A stretch of DNA of 64,000 nt from Gigaspora margarita (taxonomy: Eukaryota; Glomeromycota; Glomeromycetes; Diversisporales; Gigasporaceae), in contig WTPW01001612.1 in NCBI GenBank assembly GCA_009809945.1, forward strand, positions 85,598-149,597. Direction: 5' to 3'. The notes below the pieces were generated by a model. The model saw only the letters and a program-made list of their open reading frames with translations. It had not been told where the DNA came from and searched no databases. A program made the position numbers and the translations under genes. Shown here one piece after another: positions 48,788 to 58,969 of the stretch; position 1 is the stretch's first letter; each line of letters opens with the position of its first letter.

Positions 48788-50408
48788 TGTCGCACCCCCT
48801 GATTCGACCAATCAAATTGCTCGATTTTGTAGGCAAAAAAAAAAATTTTTTAAAATTAAAGTTTTTACTTAATAAAGTGTAATATATATAAAATAGCATA
48901 CATATATTGTAAAATTTTATTCTGAACAACTTTTTCTAAGTTAGAAAAATAGATTGTCTTAGTTGAGATTAGGCCCGGATAAGGATTACCTGGGTAACCC
49001 ATATAAGCACTCTTATCCGGGTAGAAACTTCGTTAACCGGTTAACCCAGATAAGAAGTCGAAATTAGAAAATAAATAAAACAAACCGGTTTATCAAATTA
49101 AATGCGATTCACGATGTCATTTGAACCCAAGTTGGGTTCATTTGATTCGAATATTTTTAAGTCATGAAATAACCTGATTTATTTGCATTATATACCATTA
49201 TATTAGCGTTAGCCAGTTCTAACTTTTTACATAGCTCATTACTGTGACTTTTTTTAATTGGACCTAAATTAAGAACTCTGAATTATTATTTGATTTTCAT
49301 AAATTAATAATAAGGAATGCTAAGTTTTTTTTTGATATCTTAACTGGTTAGTCAGGTTAACTGGGTTATTCAAGTTAACCAGGTTGTTATCCAGTTAAGA
49401 GTTTGTTATACGGGTCAGTTATCCAGAGTAGAAATTTTATACGGGCCTAATCTCTAGTCTTAGTAAAAAAAAGACATTTTATAAGAAAAACTAAAATTTC
49501 AAAAGTTAGCACATATAAAACTTTTTTTTACTAAAACAATCTACCTTTTTGACTTAGAAAAAGTTGTTTAGCGTAAAATTTTGCATATAATACTTAATTC
49601 GTGATCCATATGCCAAACAGTGAAAATCTATAGAAATATATGGGAAAAATCAATTATTGTTTATCAAATTTCTGGAATCTGGCACTGTCAGAGCAATAAC
49701 AATTTTTTTTACTAAGCTAACCTTACTTCTACACTAATTGAAAGTTGTAGAGCACATTCTTGCGATTCTAATGGTGGTAAAATCATTAAAATTGGACCAG
49801 TAGATTACAAGATATCGTTAAAAAACGTTTCGCGACCATATAGAGTTTCTATGTAAACAATAATATTGTTTACATAGAAACTATATATGGTTGCGAAAAG
49901 TTTTTTAATGATATCTTGTAATCTACTGGTCCAATTTTAATGATTTTACTACCATTAGAATCGCAAGAATGTGCTCTACAACTTTCAATTAGTGTAGAAG
50001 TAAGGTTAGCTTAGTAAAAAAATCGTTATAGCTCTGACAGTGCCAGATTCCAAAAATTTGATAAACAATAATTGATTTTCACTAATTTTACTATATATGG
50101 TAATATATGTAGCCCTGTTTGGTATACGGATCACGAATTAAACATAAATATAGATTAAATTAGTAAAAAAAAGTTCTATATGTGCTAACGTTGAAAATTT
50201 TTGTTTTTCTTATAAAACGTTGTTTTTTATTAAGATAATCTATCTTTGTAACTTAGAAAAAGTTGTTCAGAATAAAATTTTACAATATATATTTAGTTAT
50301 TGCTTATTTATTCTTATATTTTACTAGTAGAATTTTTAGTTTTTTAAAAAAAATTTTTTGGCTACAAAATCGGGTGATTTGATTGGTCGAATCACAGGGG
50401 TGCAACAA
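48788..50408. mobile_element. Long foldback element (about 1.1 kb without its insert)
   Basis: Outer arms GATTCGACCAATCAAATTGC..GATTTTGTAG.C and the inverse near 50357-50395; inner arms 49600-49863 and 49866-50130 pair almost perfectly around GTAAACAATAATATTGTTTAC. The arms continue across the insertion at 48964-49456, which shows the palindrome came first. Ends read (G)TCGCACCCC and the inverse of GTTGCACCCC. Confidence 0.8.
48964..49456. mobile_element. hAT-like MITE, 493 bp
   Basis: Ends TGAGATTAGGCCCG and the inverse of TAGAGATTAGGCCCG with a perfect 8-bp duplication GTCTTAGT (48956-48963, 49457-49464). Subterminal repeats of TTAACC.GGTTAACC type are abundant. Confidence 0.8.
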
Positions 50409-51047
50409 ATTCTATTCACATATTAAAATTCTCAAATGATTTGTTGCACACAATCATAGGCATATAGATTTATATTGCACAAGTATATTTTTAAACATAT
50501 GTACTAATGCTAGGAGATTTTAAAAATTTGTATTTAAACATATTGGAAATTGGAAAACTGTCTGAATTGTCCTATGCAAAAGATATGGACATTGTCTTAT
50601 GCCAACTAAAGCTGTTCCTCATAGAACATTAGACATTGCATAGGACAAATTGGAAATGTCCAATGTCCAGTAAAAATTCACCAGATATATAGCTTGCCCA
50701 ACCCTGATTTAATTACCATTAGATGTATTTTAGTGAGCACTACAACTTTTAATTAATTGACTTTGGTTGTTAACTTAATAAAAAAATATTTTTATTTGAC
50801 TCTGCTCAGATTCCAGTATATAATTAATATATAGAAATTTTATTCCAATTTCTAATATATAAATTTGTCCTGATCCTATACAGATTAGCAATTAATATAT
50901 TTAAAAATTTTTAACAAAGTTGATAAAACAGATCAAAATCAAATATTTTATTTAAAAAAAATATATAGCTAAAATTAATATTTAAGAATTTATTAAAAAA
51001 ATTTAATTTATAAAAAAGTTGGCTGTAATACAATTTAAGGGATAGGT

Positions 51048-51305
51048 TTATATTGTACAAATGCATTGTTATATATGCCAAAATAAATAATTAAAATTTT
51101 AGCTTAATTGAATTGTAGATATTAAAATACAAAATTTAAAATTTAATAATAATTACTATATACAGTAATTTGTAACTTTATTATGATAAGTTATATACAG
51201 TAGTTTTTATTTTATATTTTAACAACTTCTCATCTAATTAAGCTAAAATTTTAACTGCATGTTTAGCATATGCATGACAATACACTTGCATAGTACAAAC
51301 TTATA
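51048..51305. repeat. Imperfect palindrome, probable MITE
   Basis: TTTATATTGTACAAATGCATTG..ATGC and AATTAAAATTTTAGCTTAATTG on the left pair with CTAATTAAGCTAAAATTTTAACTGCATG and CTTGCATAGTACAAACTTATAA on the right. A related end lies near 50460. A weaker palindrome, TTGTCCTATGCAA/TTGCATAGGACAA, spans about 50565-50650. Between 50409 and 51047 nothing else is recognised. Confidence 0.6.
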
Positions 51306-51633
51306 AAATTGCATATTGGTAGTAAAAATTTTTTTAAAAAAAAAAATTTTTTTAAAAAAACAATTAAATTTTAAAAAATTTCAATACAATAAACTAACTA
51401 TAAAAAGTTAATAAAAATTATATCAAAAAATAGCTTAAAGCTTTTTTTATTTTATATAAAAAAAATTTAAATAAATAGTTAAAATTGAGAAACTTTTATA
51501 TATAGACCAAATCAACTTTAGTTTTGGTTTACTACATTTTTGCAGCACATCTGAAATGTGTCAGGTTTGTGGCACAGCAAAAATATTTAAAGTTTGTTAT
51601 TGTTAGGATAAAGGTTAGTGTTAGGGGTTAGAG

Positions 51634-51869
51634 CAGTGTCTGAAATTGGGTTGCAAGCTTGCGGACCACAACCGATTTATAAGTTTCTGCAACTAAAATC
51701 TGAAATGCATGTGCGGTTCCGCAAATAAAATTTCTGAATTTGCATATAATTATGTTTGAATTTGCATATAGAATGTTCATATGTGCAACTAAATTCATAT
51801 AAGCCGCAAGTAGATTTGTTATTTAGTTGCGGGTCCGCAACTTAATTAAAAATTGAATTCCAGACACTG
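51634..51869. mobile_element. hAT MITE, 236 bp
   Basis: Ends CAGTGTCTGAAATT and the inverse of CAGTGTCTGGAATT, perfect 8-bp duplication GGTTAGAG (51626-51633, 51870-51877). It sits in a TTAGGG-core repeat that resumes after it (TTAGAGAAGATTTTTTATAA to about 52130, with ACGAACGTTTTGTT and ACACCTGATCATG). Confidence 0.88.
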
Positions 51870-52384
51870 GGTTAGAGAAGATTTTTTATAATTGTAAAAT
51901 TGCACAACGAAAACTTTTTGTTAATAAATGATTTTTGGCAAAACGAACGTTTTGTTTTGTACTTTCCTGATCGTGTTACGTTACACCTGATCATGAAATC
52001 TGATTCGTAATTAGGCAAAATGTAACATAAACTTGACACACATTTCATATTAGTTTTAGGACACTGATCACGTTTTGTATATAGCCGTGATTTTATTGGT
52101 TGGTAGATCGACATAAAATTACGAACTACAAGAAAATTAGTGATTGTTGGATAATCTGGGTGACAAAAATTCTGACCAAAAATTTATGAATCGAAAAATC
52201 AATCATCTAAACTTTAAGAATGTAATTTTCACTACTTTTTATTAATCTTATGTTTTTCTTTTGATCTTTTGTGAGAAATTATTCTTGTTCGTTGCGCTTG
52301 ATAACAGTCTGATTGGTCCAAATGCAATTGTCGGTTTGCAAAATGGTGATTTGTTCGATTGTAATTTTGAAAGACAATAATAAA

Positions 52385-52595
52385 TGGGCTAGGTGCTTAA
52401 AAAGGACCAAATTAATTTTTTCACAAGTGATTTTTTTTTACGTACGGTAGGGCCATTTTTTACAAGTAGTTGTATAACCATTTAAAGTTTGCATTTTTTT
52501 ATAGTATAATGTATTATAAGATTTACAATACAAAAATTGATTTTCTGAAGATCTTTGTTTTGTCAATTTGGTCCTTTTCTCATCAATCTAGCCCA
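52385..52595. mobile_element. TGGGCT-ended MITE, 211 bp
   Basis: Ends TGGGCTAGGTGCTTAAAAAG..GACC and the inverse of TGGGCTAGATTGATGAGAAA..GACC. The interior ACAAAAATTGATTTTC.GAAGATCTTTGTTTTGT matches the better-kept copy at 56122-56377. Confidence 0.65.
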
Positions 52596-52599
52596 AATC

Positions 52600-53113
52600 G
52601 AGACAAAAACCTGTTAAAATGATAAAAGAAGCAAGTTAATAACTTACGTTAGTATCGATATGGTTAGACGATATTAAATATAGTAAGATTAAGTTCAAAA
52701 ATTCACGTTTTTTCTTCTTGCTTTTTAATTGTTCAGTCAGTTTCGAGATTTTACGGACGTACGCCATTAAAAATTGCACTTCGCGATATTACGTATCAAT
52801 CCCATTCCTGGTACGTACAAGTAAATTCTCCATATATCAATCAATCGGTAATAAGTTCACGCATAGTTGATTTTTCGTTTCTCATTATGTACGTACCTGG
52901 TCCAAAATTCCGGTTGGTGGGCGGAATTTTTTTTTAAATTAATAATATATAAACGTTTTGCATAGCATGGAATAAGAAAATTTGATCAGCGATCAAATTT
53001 TTTCTATCAGTCTAATCGGATAAATCCGGGAAATTAAGGTCTCCGCGGGTGATACTCGATAAATTTAGAAAACATAAATAGCAAAATTAGAATAATTGGC
53101 ACAATTGTGGCTT

Positions 53114-53148
<35 letters not shown>

Positions 53149-53880
53149 TTGAAAACTGGGTGCATAAAATACATTGAGTCAAATAATCTAATAACTAATG
53201 ACCCTTCTCGAGTGACTAACTATTAATGTCTTCATACATTACAAAAAAAATGCTAAGATGATTCGAAAAGAACTCTCGTAACACAACATTATATTGATTT
53301 ATTTTGGGCTACGCTGGCAAATAATTAGGCTGGAGGTGAGTTTTATTAAGCTTGCAGAGTACATGATAGAAATGAGAATTGGCCGAATTGGCCAGAGCGG
53401 TAGAGACACCCACGAAAGAAGCAACCGTAATTGCGCTGGGAGTCGACGTAGGATTAGCCGGTGGGCCATTCCACGCCAAGGCGTCTGCAGGTGAATGATG
53501 GAATCACATGATTTCGTTTTTGTGGGTGGTGTGTAGTGGGAATTTACACTTCGCATCATTGGTTCCTTAGCATTCTATATTTATACTTACCCCTTATTTA
53601 CTCATCCTGTTTCCTTACGCCAGGCATATGTTACTGCCATTGTCTTTCACAATTGTTGATGATCGCCCAGCGCCACCTTCCTTTTCCGGCATTATCTCCT
53701 GATTTTTAGATGTGAAACTTACCTGTGATGCCTTTGCCCGTGAAGACTACCCATCAAAAAGAAGGTAGTAGCTATTCCATCAAAAATTCACCCCACATGA
53801 TTTATAGCTAATAAAAAGTTAATTTGATGTAGCATAACATGATAAGAAACTCAAAAAACAACCGGTTCTTTTCTCAAAAT
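52600..53880. other. GC-richer island of unknown nature
   Basis: Around 52700-53000 and 53290-53760 G and C are clearly more frequent than elsewhere. Between 53380 and 53495 three reading frames are open at once (plus strand ELARAVETPTKEATVIALG, another plus frame, and a minus frame of 86 codons, 53559-53299), so coding cannot be assigned. A 30-A run lies at 53115-53144. On the minus strand CACAGGTAAGT near 53722 could be a 5' splice site. It could be an exon of a host gene or an old repeat. Confidence 0.35.
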
Positions 53881-53887
53881 AGCTTAT

Positions 53888-55410
53888 TTCTCAAAAGTTT
53901 GCATAAGAAATCACCTTTCGTGCACTAACAAAAATTTCCTTGAGCGATTTTACTATATAACAGGTTAGTCCAAACTATAATCCAGACACTCACCCTAACC
54001 CCAAACGAACTAATAGAATTTGTTATTGGTCACTTGGTATGAATTTTGATGGCGATACTTGAATAGTCACCCGTGACGTTTCGTGGTGTAGGGGAATCTC
54101 CGGACACCTAACGTTCACGTGATTTTCATTATAAATATAATCTTCCCAAATCGCCGTAAAAATTTCACTGTCACGTGATAGTGTTTACAGCGCACTAAGC
54201 TGCAAATCTTACGTTTTTGATACTCCTGCACTTACTTTTTTGATACTGATCGACATGAAAATCCCAGTAAAAATAAGAATTTTCAAAACTTTGAGCGAAG
54301 ATATCTTGGCAACCATAAGACCAAATTTGGTAAAACTTTTTTTATTTGAATTCGATGGCTTCATAGAATTCAAATAAAAAAAATTCATCGAATTTAGTCA
54401 AGTGGTTGTCGAGTTATCTTCGCTCAAAGTCAGAGAAAATCAAAACGCCTATCAAAATAGAAGCTGCGCCAAATTTTTTATCTAACTTTGAGCGAAGATA
54501 CCTCGACAACCATCTGACCAAATTTGATAAAACTTTTTTTTTGAATTCTATAGCTTCATATAATTCAAATAAAAAAATTTTTATCGAATTTAGTCAAGTG
54601 GTTGTCAAGATATCTTCGCTCAAAGTTAGAAAAAAATCAAAACAACTATCAAAATAGAAGCTGCGCCAAATTTTTTTCTAAATTTGAGCGAAGATGTCTT
54701 GACGACCATCTAATCAAATTTGATAAAACTTTTTTATTTGAATTCTATGGCTTTATAAAATTCATATAAAAAAGTTTTATCGAATTTGGTTAGATGGTCG
54801 TCAAGATATCTTCGTTCAAATTTAGAAAAAAATTTGGCGCAGCTTCTATTTTGATAGTTTTGACTTTGAGCGAAGATATCTTGACAACCACTTGACTAAA
54901 TTCGATAAATATTTTTTTATTTGAATTATATGAAGCTATAGAATTCAAAAAAAAAGTTTTATCAAATTTGGTCAGATGGTTGTCGAGGTATCTTCGCTCA
55001 AAGTTAGATAAAAAATTTGGCGCAGCTTCTATTTTGATAGGCGTTTTGATTTTCTCTGACTTTGAGCGAAAATAACTCGACAACCACTTGACTAAATTCG
55101 ATGAATTTTTTTTATTTGAATTCTATGAAGCCATAGAATTCAAATAAAAAAAGTTTTACCAAATTGGTCTTATGGTTGCCAAGATATCTTCGCTCAAAGT
55201 TTTGAAAATTCTTATTTTTACTGGGATTTTCATGTCGATCAGTATCAAAAAAGTAAGTGCAGGAGTATCAAAAACGTAAGATTTGCCACTAAGCTAAGGT
55301 TAGGGCCTATGCTCGGGTTAGGATTATAAGGTTCATTAAATAAAATTGCTCAAGGAATTTTTTTGTTAGAGCACGGAAAATGGCATCTTATGCAAATTTT
55401 CGTAATATGA
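53888..55410. mobile_element. TTAGGG-core foldback repeat hosting a palindrome
   Basis: The left arm AAGTTTGCATAAGA...CACTAACAAAAATTTCCTTGAGCGATTTTA pairs with the right arm, inverse of AAAATTTGCATAAGAT..CTCTAACAAAAAAATTCCTTGAGCAATTTTA. CCCTAACC (53991) and TTAGGG (55299) lie inside the arms. The interior carries two CACGTGA sites near 54116 and 54173. The 1085-bp palindrome at 54202-55286 was inserted later. Confidence 0.7.
54202..55286. mobile_element. 1085-bp nested palindrome with 9-bp target duplication
   Basis: The whole unit is a near-perfect inverted repeat from GCAAATCTTACGTTTTTGAT to its inverse, centre near 54744. Within it five smaller hairpins have axes near 54357, 54551, 54745, 54937 and 55131, about 194 bp apart. 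Each has a TTATTTGAATTCTATGGCTT-like loop and arms ending in CTTTGAGCGAAGATATCTT. CACTAAGCT borders both sides (54193-54201, 55287-55295). A 9-bp duplication with long inverted repeats recalls Mutator-like elements. The open frames on the two strands are mirror images and not genes. Confidence 0.9.
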
Positions 55411-55419
55411 GCAATTTCT

Positions 55420-56121
55420 GAAAAAGCGAACGTTTGTTCTGATCTTCCTGATCGTGTTAGTTACATCAAAACGAGACTCACTATTGGATAAGACATTTAG
55501 ATCCTCACGTGATAATGAAATTTGACATATATGAGGACTTTCTCATGATTGGTTGATCGCAAAATTGAAAATCACCGACATGATTGGTCATGTTGCAGAT
55601 CATGTGAAAAACTGGTCATCAACATTTTAAATTTTTATATACACGAACAAAAACCTTAAATTTATAAATTTATAATGATTTAATACAATTTAATTAGATG
55701 CTAACTAAATTTATCATAAAACAACCATCGCTATAAAATTGCAATAAATAAATTTCTTTATCAAACATCAAACTATAGAGTTATAACCTCCTATAACATA
55801 TAATGAAGCAATTAAGCTCTCTTAAATGTAGACCACAAATAAATAAAGTAAACCCTATTTAATACTTATTAAAAAAGAAAAATAAATAAACATATAGCTT
55901 TTTATTGCATTCTTAAATAATATTATTAAAAAAAGAAATATTATTATAGCACTATAGTACTATAATGCTACTCTATATGTAATAAACAAAATTGGTGTAA
56001 AAAACATTTATCAAAACAAAAATTAAATTTATTTAATTAATATAGGGTTAAAAATAAAAGGTTGGTGTTAGATAGTATTTATAATAAAATTTAGTAAGAA
56101 ATTGTTTTTACTATAAATATA
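55420..56121. other. TTAGGG-family tail and AT-rich spacer
   Basis: 55420-55620 has AAGCGAACGTTTGTTCTGAT and CTGATCGTGTTAGTTACATC, shared with 51940-52010. From 55620 on nothing is recognised except GCACTATAGTACTATAATGC near 55949, a short palindrome also seen near 58395. Confidence 0.45.
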
Positions 56122-56377
56122 TGGGCTTGGTGCTACAGATAAGAGGAAAAATGACAAAATTTTGAAAATTAATTTTTTTATATAAATTAATTTAGAATAC
56201 AATTGGGATCATTTTTTTACTTAAGACACAAAAGTAGTTGTATTAATAAAATTTTGCAATATAGTTCTTCAAAATCTATAATTTCTTATAGCTTATTATA
56301 AAATTTATAACATAAAAATTGATTTTCCAAAGATCTTTTTTTTGTTAATTTCCTCCTTTTCTGTAGCACCAAGCCCA
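56122..56377. mobile_element. TA-flanked MITE, 256 bp
   Basis: Ends TGGGCTTGGTGCTACAGA and the inverse of TGGGCTTGGTGCTACAGAA, bordered by TA (56120-56121, 56378-56379). TTAGGGTTAGGG units follow at 56440-56475. Confidence 0.8.
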
Positions 56378-56778
56378 TATATTACACTATGTAACAATAT
56401 CAGTAAATACAAATTATAACATACAAATCTTTTGCCATTAGGGTTAGGGTTAGAGTTTATGTTAGGGTTTGGGTAGAGCATTAGTTCAGTGCTCACTGTA
56501 AGTATCTAACCTGGTGTAACTTCACATGCATTGCATATACAATCTTAAAATTTTCCTACAACAAACAATAACGCAAACACTGATTCATACTTACCATTTG
56601 TAGGCAATTATCTATATACTAGAGCAATGTCTCTAACAAAATTCTAAATCTTTAAAATACTTCTTCTGCTGCATAAGCAATATGAAATAATTTTTTTGCA
56701 CTATCATTCCAAAAATCCAAAGCTTGAACTTGGGGCTATAACAAAGATTGTAGACTATAGTAAGTTTACTGCATTTTA

Positions 56779-57790
56779 TTGGGCAAAAAAATGAGAAACA
56801 AAAATCTAAATAATAAACAAAAACCTGGTCAAAATCAGATTACTACTTTATGGCTTAAGCTTGCAAGTAACAAAGAAAATATAACTGCTATTAAAATACA
56901 ACAGAAAATAGAAAACCTGAATATTAGTATTAGTGTATGCACTATTCAAAAGCATTTACATGAAGGTGGGACAAAATATATAGCAAAACTTTCCAAACCA
57001 CTTCTCATAGAGAAGCACAAAGAAATATGGCTAAAATAGGTAAAGATCATCAGGATTTTGACTAGAACCAAGTAATATTTTCAGATAAAAGTACATTCCA
57101 TTTGAATTAACTGCATCAAAGAACCTGTTAGTGGTCTGAGTAGTGTAAATTATATAGTAATCCATAAAGTACCGTATGTGTCCGAAAATAAGCTTCCTTT
57201 TTTGACCAAAAAATTACACGAAAAAATGTGGGTTAGCTTATTTTCGAAATATAGAGTTTTTTAAAAAAATTAAAAAACATACTAATAAAAAGTTATCCAA
57301 ATGATACTAAATTTTTACAATAGGTGTATTTTGATGTCCTGAACAAGTTTACTTAATTCACTTTTTTGAGGTTTACTTAGTAAAATTTAGTCTTTTATAT
57401 GTAGCAACTGCTAACAGATTTTTTAAGATTTTTGAAAAAAATCAGGGGGTAGCTTATTTTAGGTAGTAGCTTATTTTCAGACATATACGGTATCTATTGA
57501 AGCTTAATGTATTGGGTTGTTTTTCATTTTTGGGCTTTGGCAAGCTAATTTACTTTTAGCACAACTTGAATACCAAATATATAGTTAAGGTGCATAAAAA
57601 AGATCTCTTTTCATCTGCTAAGCTTCCTTTTGGGACTGATTTATATAGATGGATTTTACAAGAAAACAACGATTCAAAGCATTGTACAACTTTGTTAAAG
57701 GATTGGAAAGAAGAAAATAATGTCAAGGTTCTTCTATGACTATCTGTTTTCCTGACCAAAACCCTATTAAAAATGTTTAAAGATTGTTAA
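56779..57790 (+). pseudogene. Tc1-like transposase, broken by a MITE
   Basis: It would cut and join the element at TA. The 86-codon N-terminal frame (56779-57039) holds the paired HTH (TTLWLKLASNKENITAIKIQ and VCTIQKHLHEGG). After a TAG and frame changes VIFSDKSTFHLN near 57070 gives the first catalytic Asp. The MITE at 57172-57490 intervenes. Beyond it come GCFSFLGFGKL near 57515, then PFGTDLYRWILQENNDSKHC near 57628, where the usual QDN reads ENN (second Asp lost), and DQNPIKNV near 57757 for the usual D.NPIENVW, with the catalytic Glu read as Lys and the Trp as stop. Order and motifs are diagnostic; the copy cannot be active. Confidence 0.85.
57172..57490. mobile_element. CCGTA-family MITE, 319 bp, in the Tc1 transposase
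   Basis: Ends CCGTATGTGTCCGAAAATAA and the inverse of CCGTATATGTCTGAAAATAA, bordered by TA (57170-57171, 57491-57492). It contains TAGCTTATTTT repeats and the box CTGAACAAGTTTACTTA (57339-57355). It separates the first Asp of the transposase from the rest. Confidence 0.9.
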
Positions 57791-58054
57791 AAATTAAAAT
57801 AGCAAAAAAAAAATTAGAATTCTTGCAGAATTAAAATTGTGATTAGCAAAAGATTGGAATGAATTAACCTGTGATTTTGACTAAATTAGTCTGTAGTATG
57901 AAAAGGTGGGTTGAGGTTTTAATTGTAACCAATAGGGATTATACAATATATTAGCAGTCTAACTTATTATGTATTTTTTAATAAAAAAATAAAATAAAGT
58001 TTTATCTTGCCTTTCTTCATATTACAGAGGATCAAATACTTATAACAAGCACTA

Positions 58055-58477
58055 TATATACCAAAATTTTATAAGAAATTTTTTTATTTAGAACATGAAG
58101 ATTGGTTTCTTAAGCAGAATTTTCCAATATAGATAATTTTTGAAATCTATTTTTTCAAAAAGTTCCAATCTTCATATTATACAAGTTTTATGATTTTGAT
58201 TGACCAAAACACATGTAGTGTTGAATACCAGTAGGGTGATTTATTAATGTTATTTTTTATTAAAGGCAAAATATAGTTTTTTAAACAAAATTTTATAATA
58301 TAACTATTTATTAAAAATTCTTTATTGTTGTTACACAAACCCAATCTGTATGTTATATCTGATCTTAGATTTTAATTGGTTAAAATGCCCTAGCACTACA
58401 GTACTATAGTACTATAAATTAAATTTCTATTAAAAACTTAAATTTGGACTTATTAATTTAAAACTTGAAAATAAAAC
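58055..58477. other. Relative of the TTAGGG-core repeats, decayed
   Basis: AAAATTTTATAAGAAATTTTTTTATTTAG, TCTTCATATTATAC and a TTACACAAACCCAATCTG..TGATCTTAGATTTTAATTGG segment parallel 60100-60240. No gene seen. Confidence 0.4.
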
Positions 58478-58772
58478 AGGGCCCAGACATCTCTCATATA
58501 GGTCATAACTAGGTTTTTGCCAATTTTAATCTAATTTGCTAAAAATGACAAAACTACATTTTGTTAAATAACTGTTGATCCAGTAATCAGAATTGAATAA
58601 ACTTTTTTTGTTAGATGTGCTTCACTAAGAGCTTCATTTTAAAAAAAGTTCATTTAAATTGGACTAATAAATGCCAAAATAATTGATAAAAATAGTTTTT
58701 TTTTGCTTCTCTAATTCAGGGCTTTTGCTAAAATGCACAATATATAATCTCTGTACTAGATATCTAGGTTCT
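58478..58772. mobile_element. hAT-like MITE, 295 bp, family F1
   Basis: Ends AGGGCCCAGACATCTCTC and the inverse of AGAACCTAGATATCTAG, perfect 8-bp duplication AATAAAAC (58470-58477, 58773-58780). Left subterminal ATAGGTCATAACT matches the two larger members. Confidence 0.8.
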
Positions 58773-58969
58773 AATAAAACTATTTACTGAATATTTTATA
58801 ACTAAATAATACTTCAAGTATTTGTAAGCTGGTTTAAAATAATATTGTTATGAATTTATTATTTCAAGGTTTTTTTTTAAACTATTAACTTACATACTTT
58901 TTGTAAGTTAAGGCCATTCCAATTTAATTCTATGTTTAATATAAGGGAAGTGCAGTAAATCATGTGTCG

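Larger units (their letters stand above)
56487..58054 (+). mobile_element. Tc1-like transposon, 1.57 kb, interrupted
   Basis: Left end CAGTGCTCACTGTAAGTATC and right end the inverse of TAGTGCTTGTTATAAGTATT enclose a Tc1-type transposase. Length without the insert (about 1.25 kb) fits Tc1. The right side has TA next to the end; the left flank does not, presumably from decay. Confidence 0.75.

Noticed and set aside
53382-53470. Possible tRNA or SINE head (TGGCCAGAGCGGTAGAG resembles an A box)
   Set aside because: No B box at the right distance and no cloverleaf; one box alone is too common.
53715-53735. Possible U1 snRNA 5' end (ACTTACCTG)
   Set aside because: The match stops after about ten bases and the rest does not resemble U1. 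It fits better as an inverse 5' splice site or chance.
54406-55083. Two near-identical open frames on opposite strands
   Set aside because: They are mirror images produced by the 1085-bp palindrome and are not genes.
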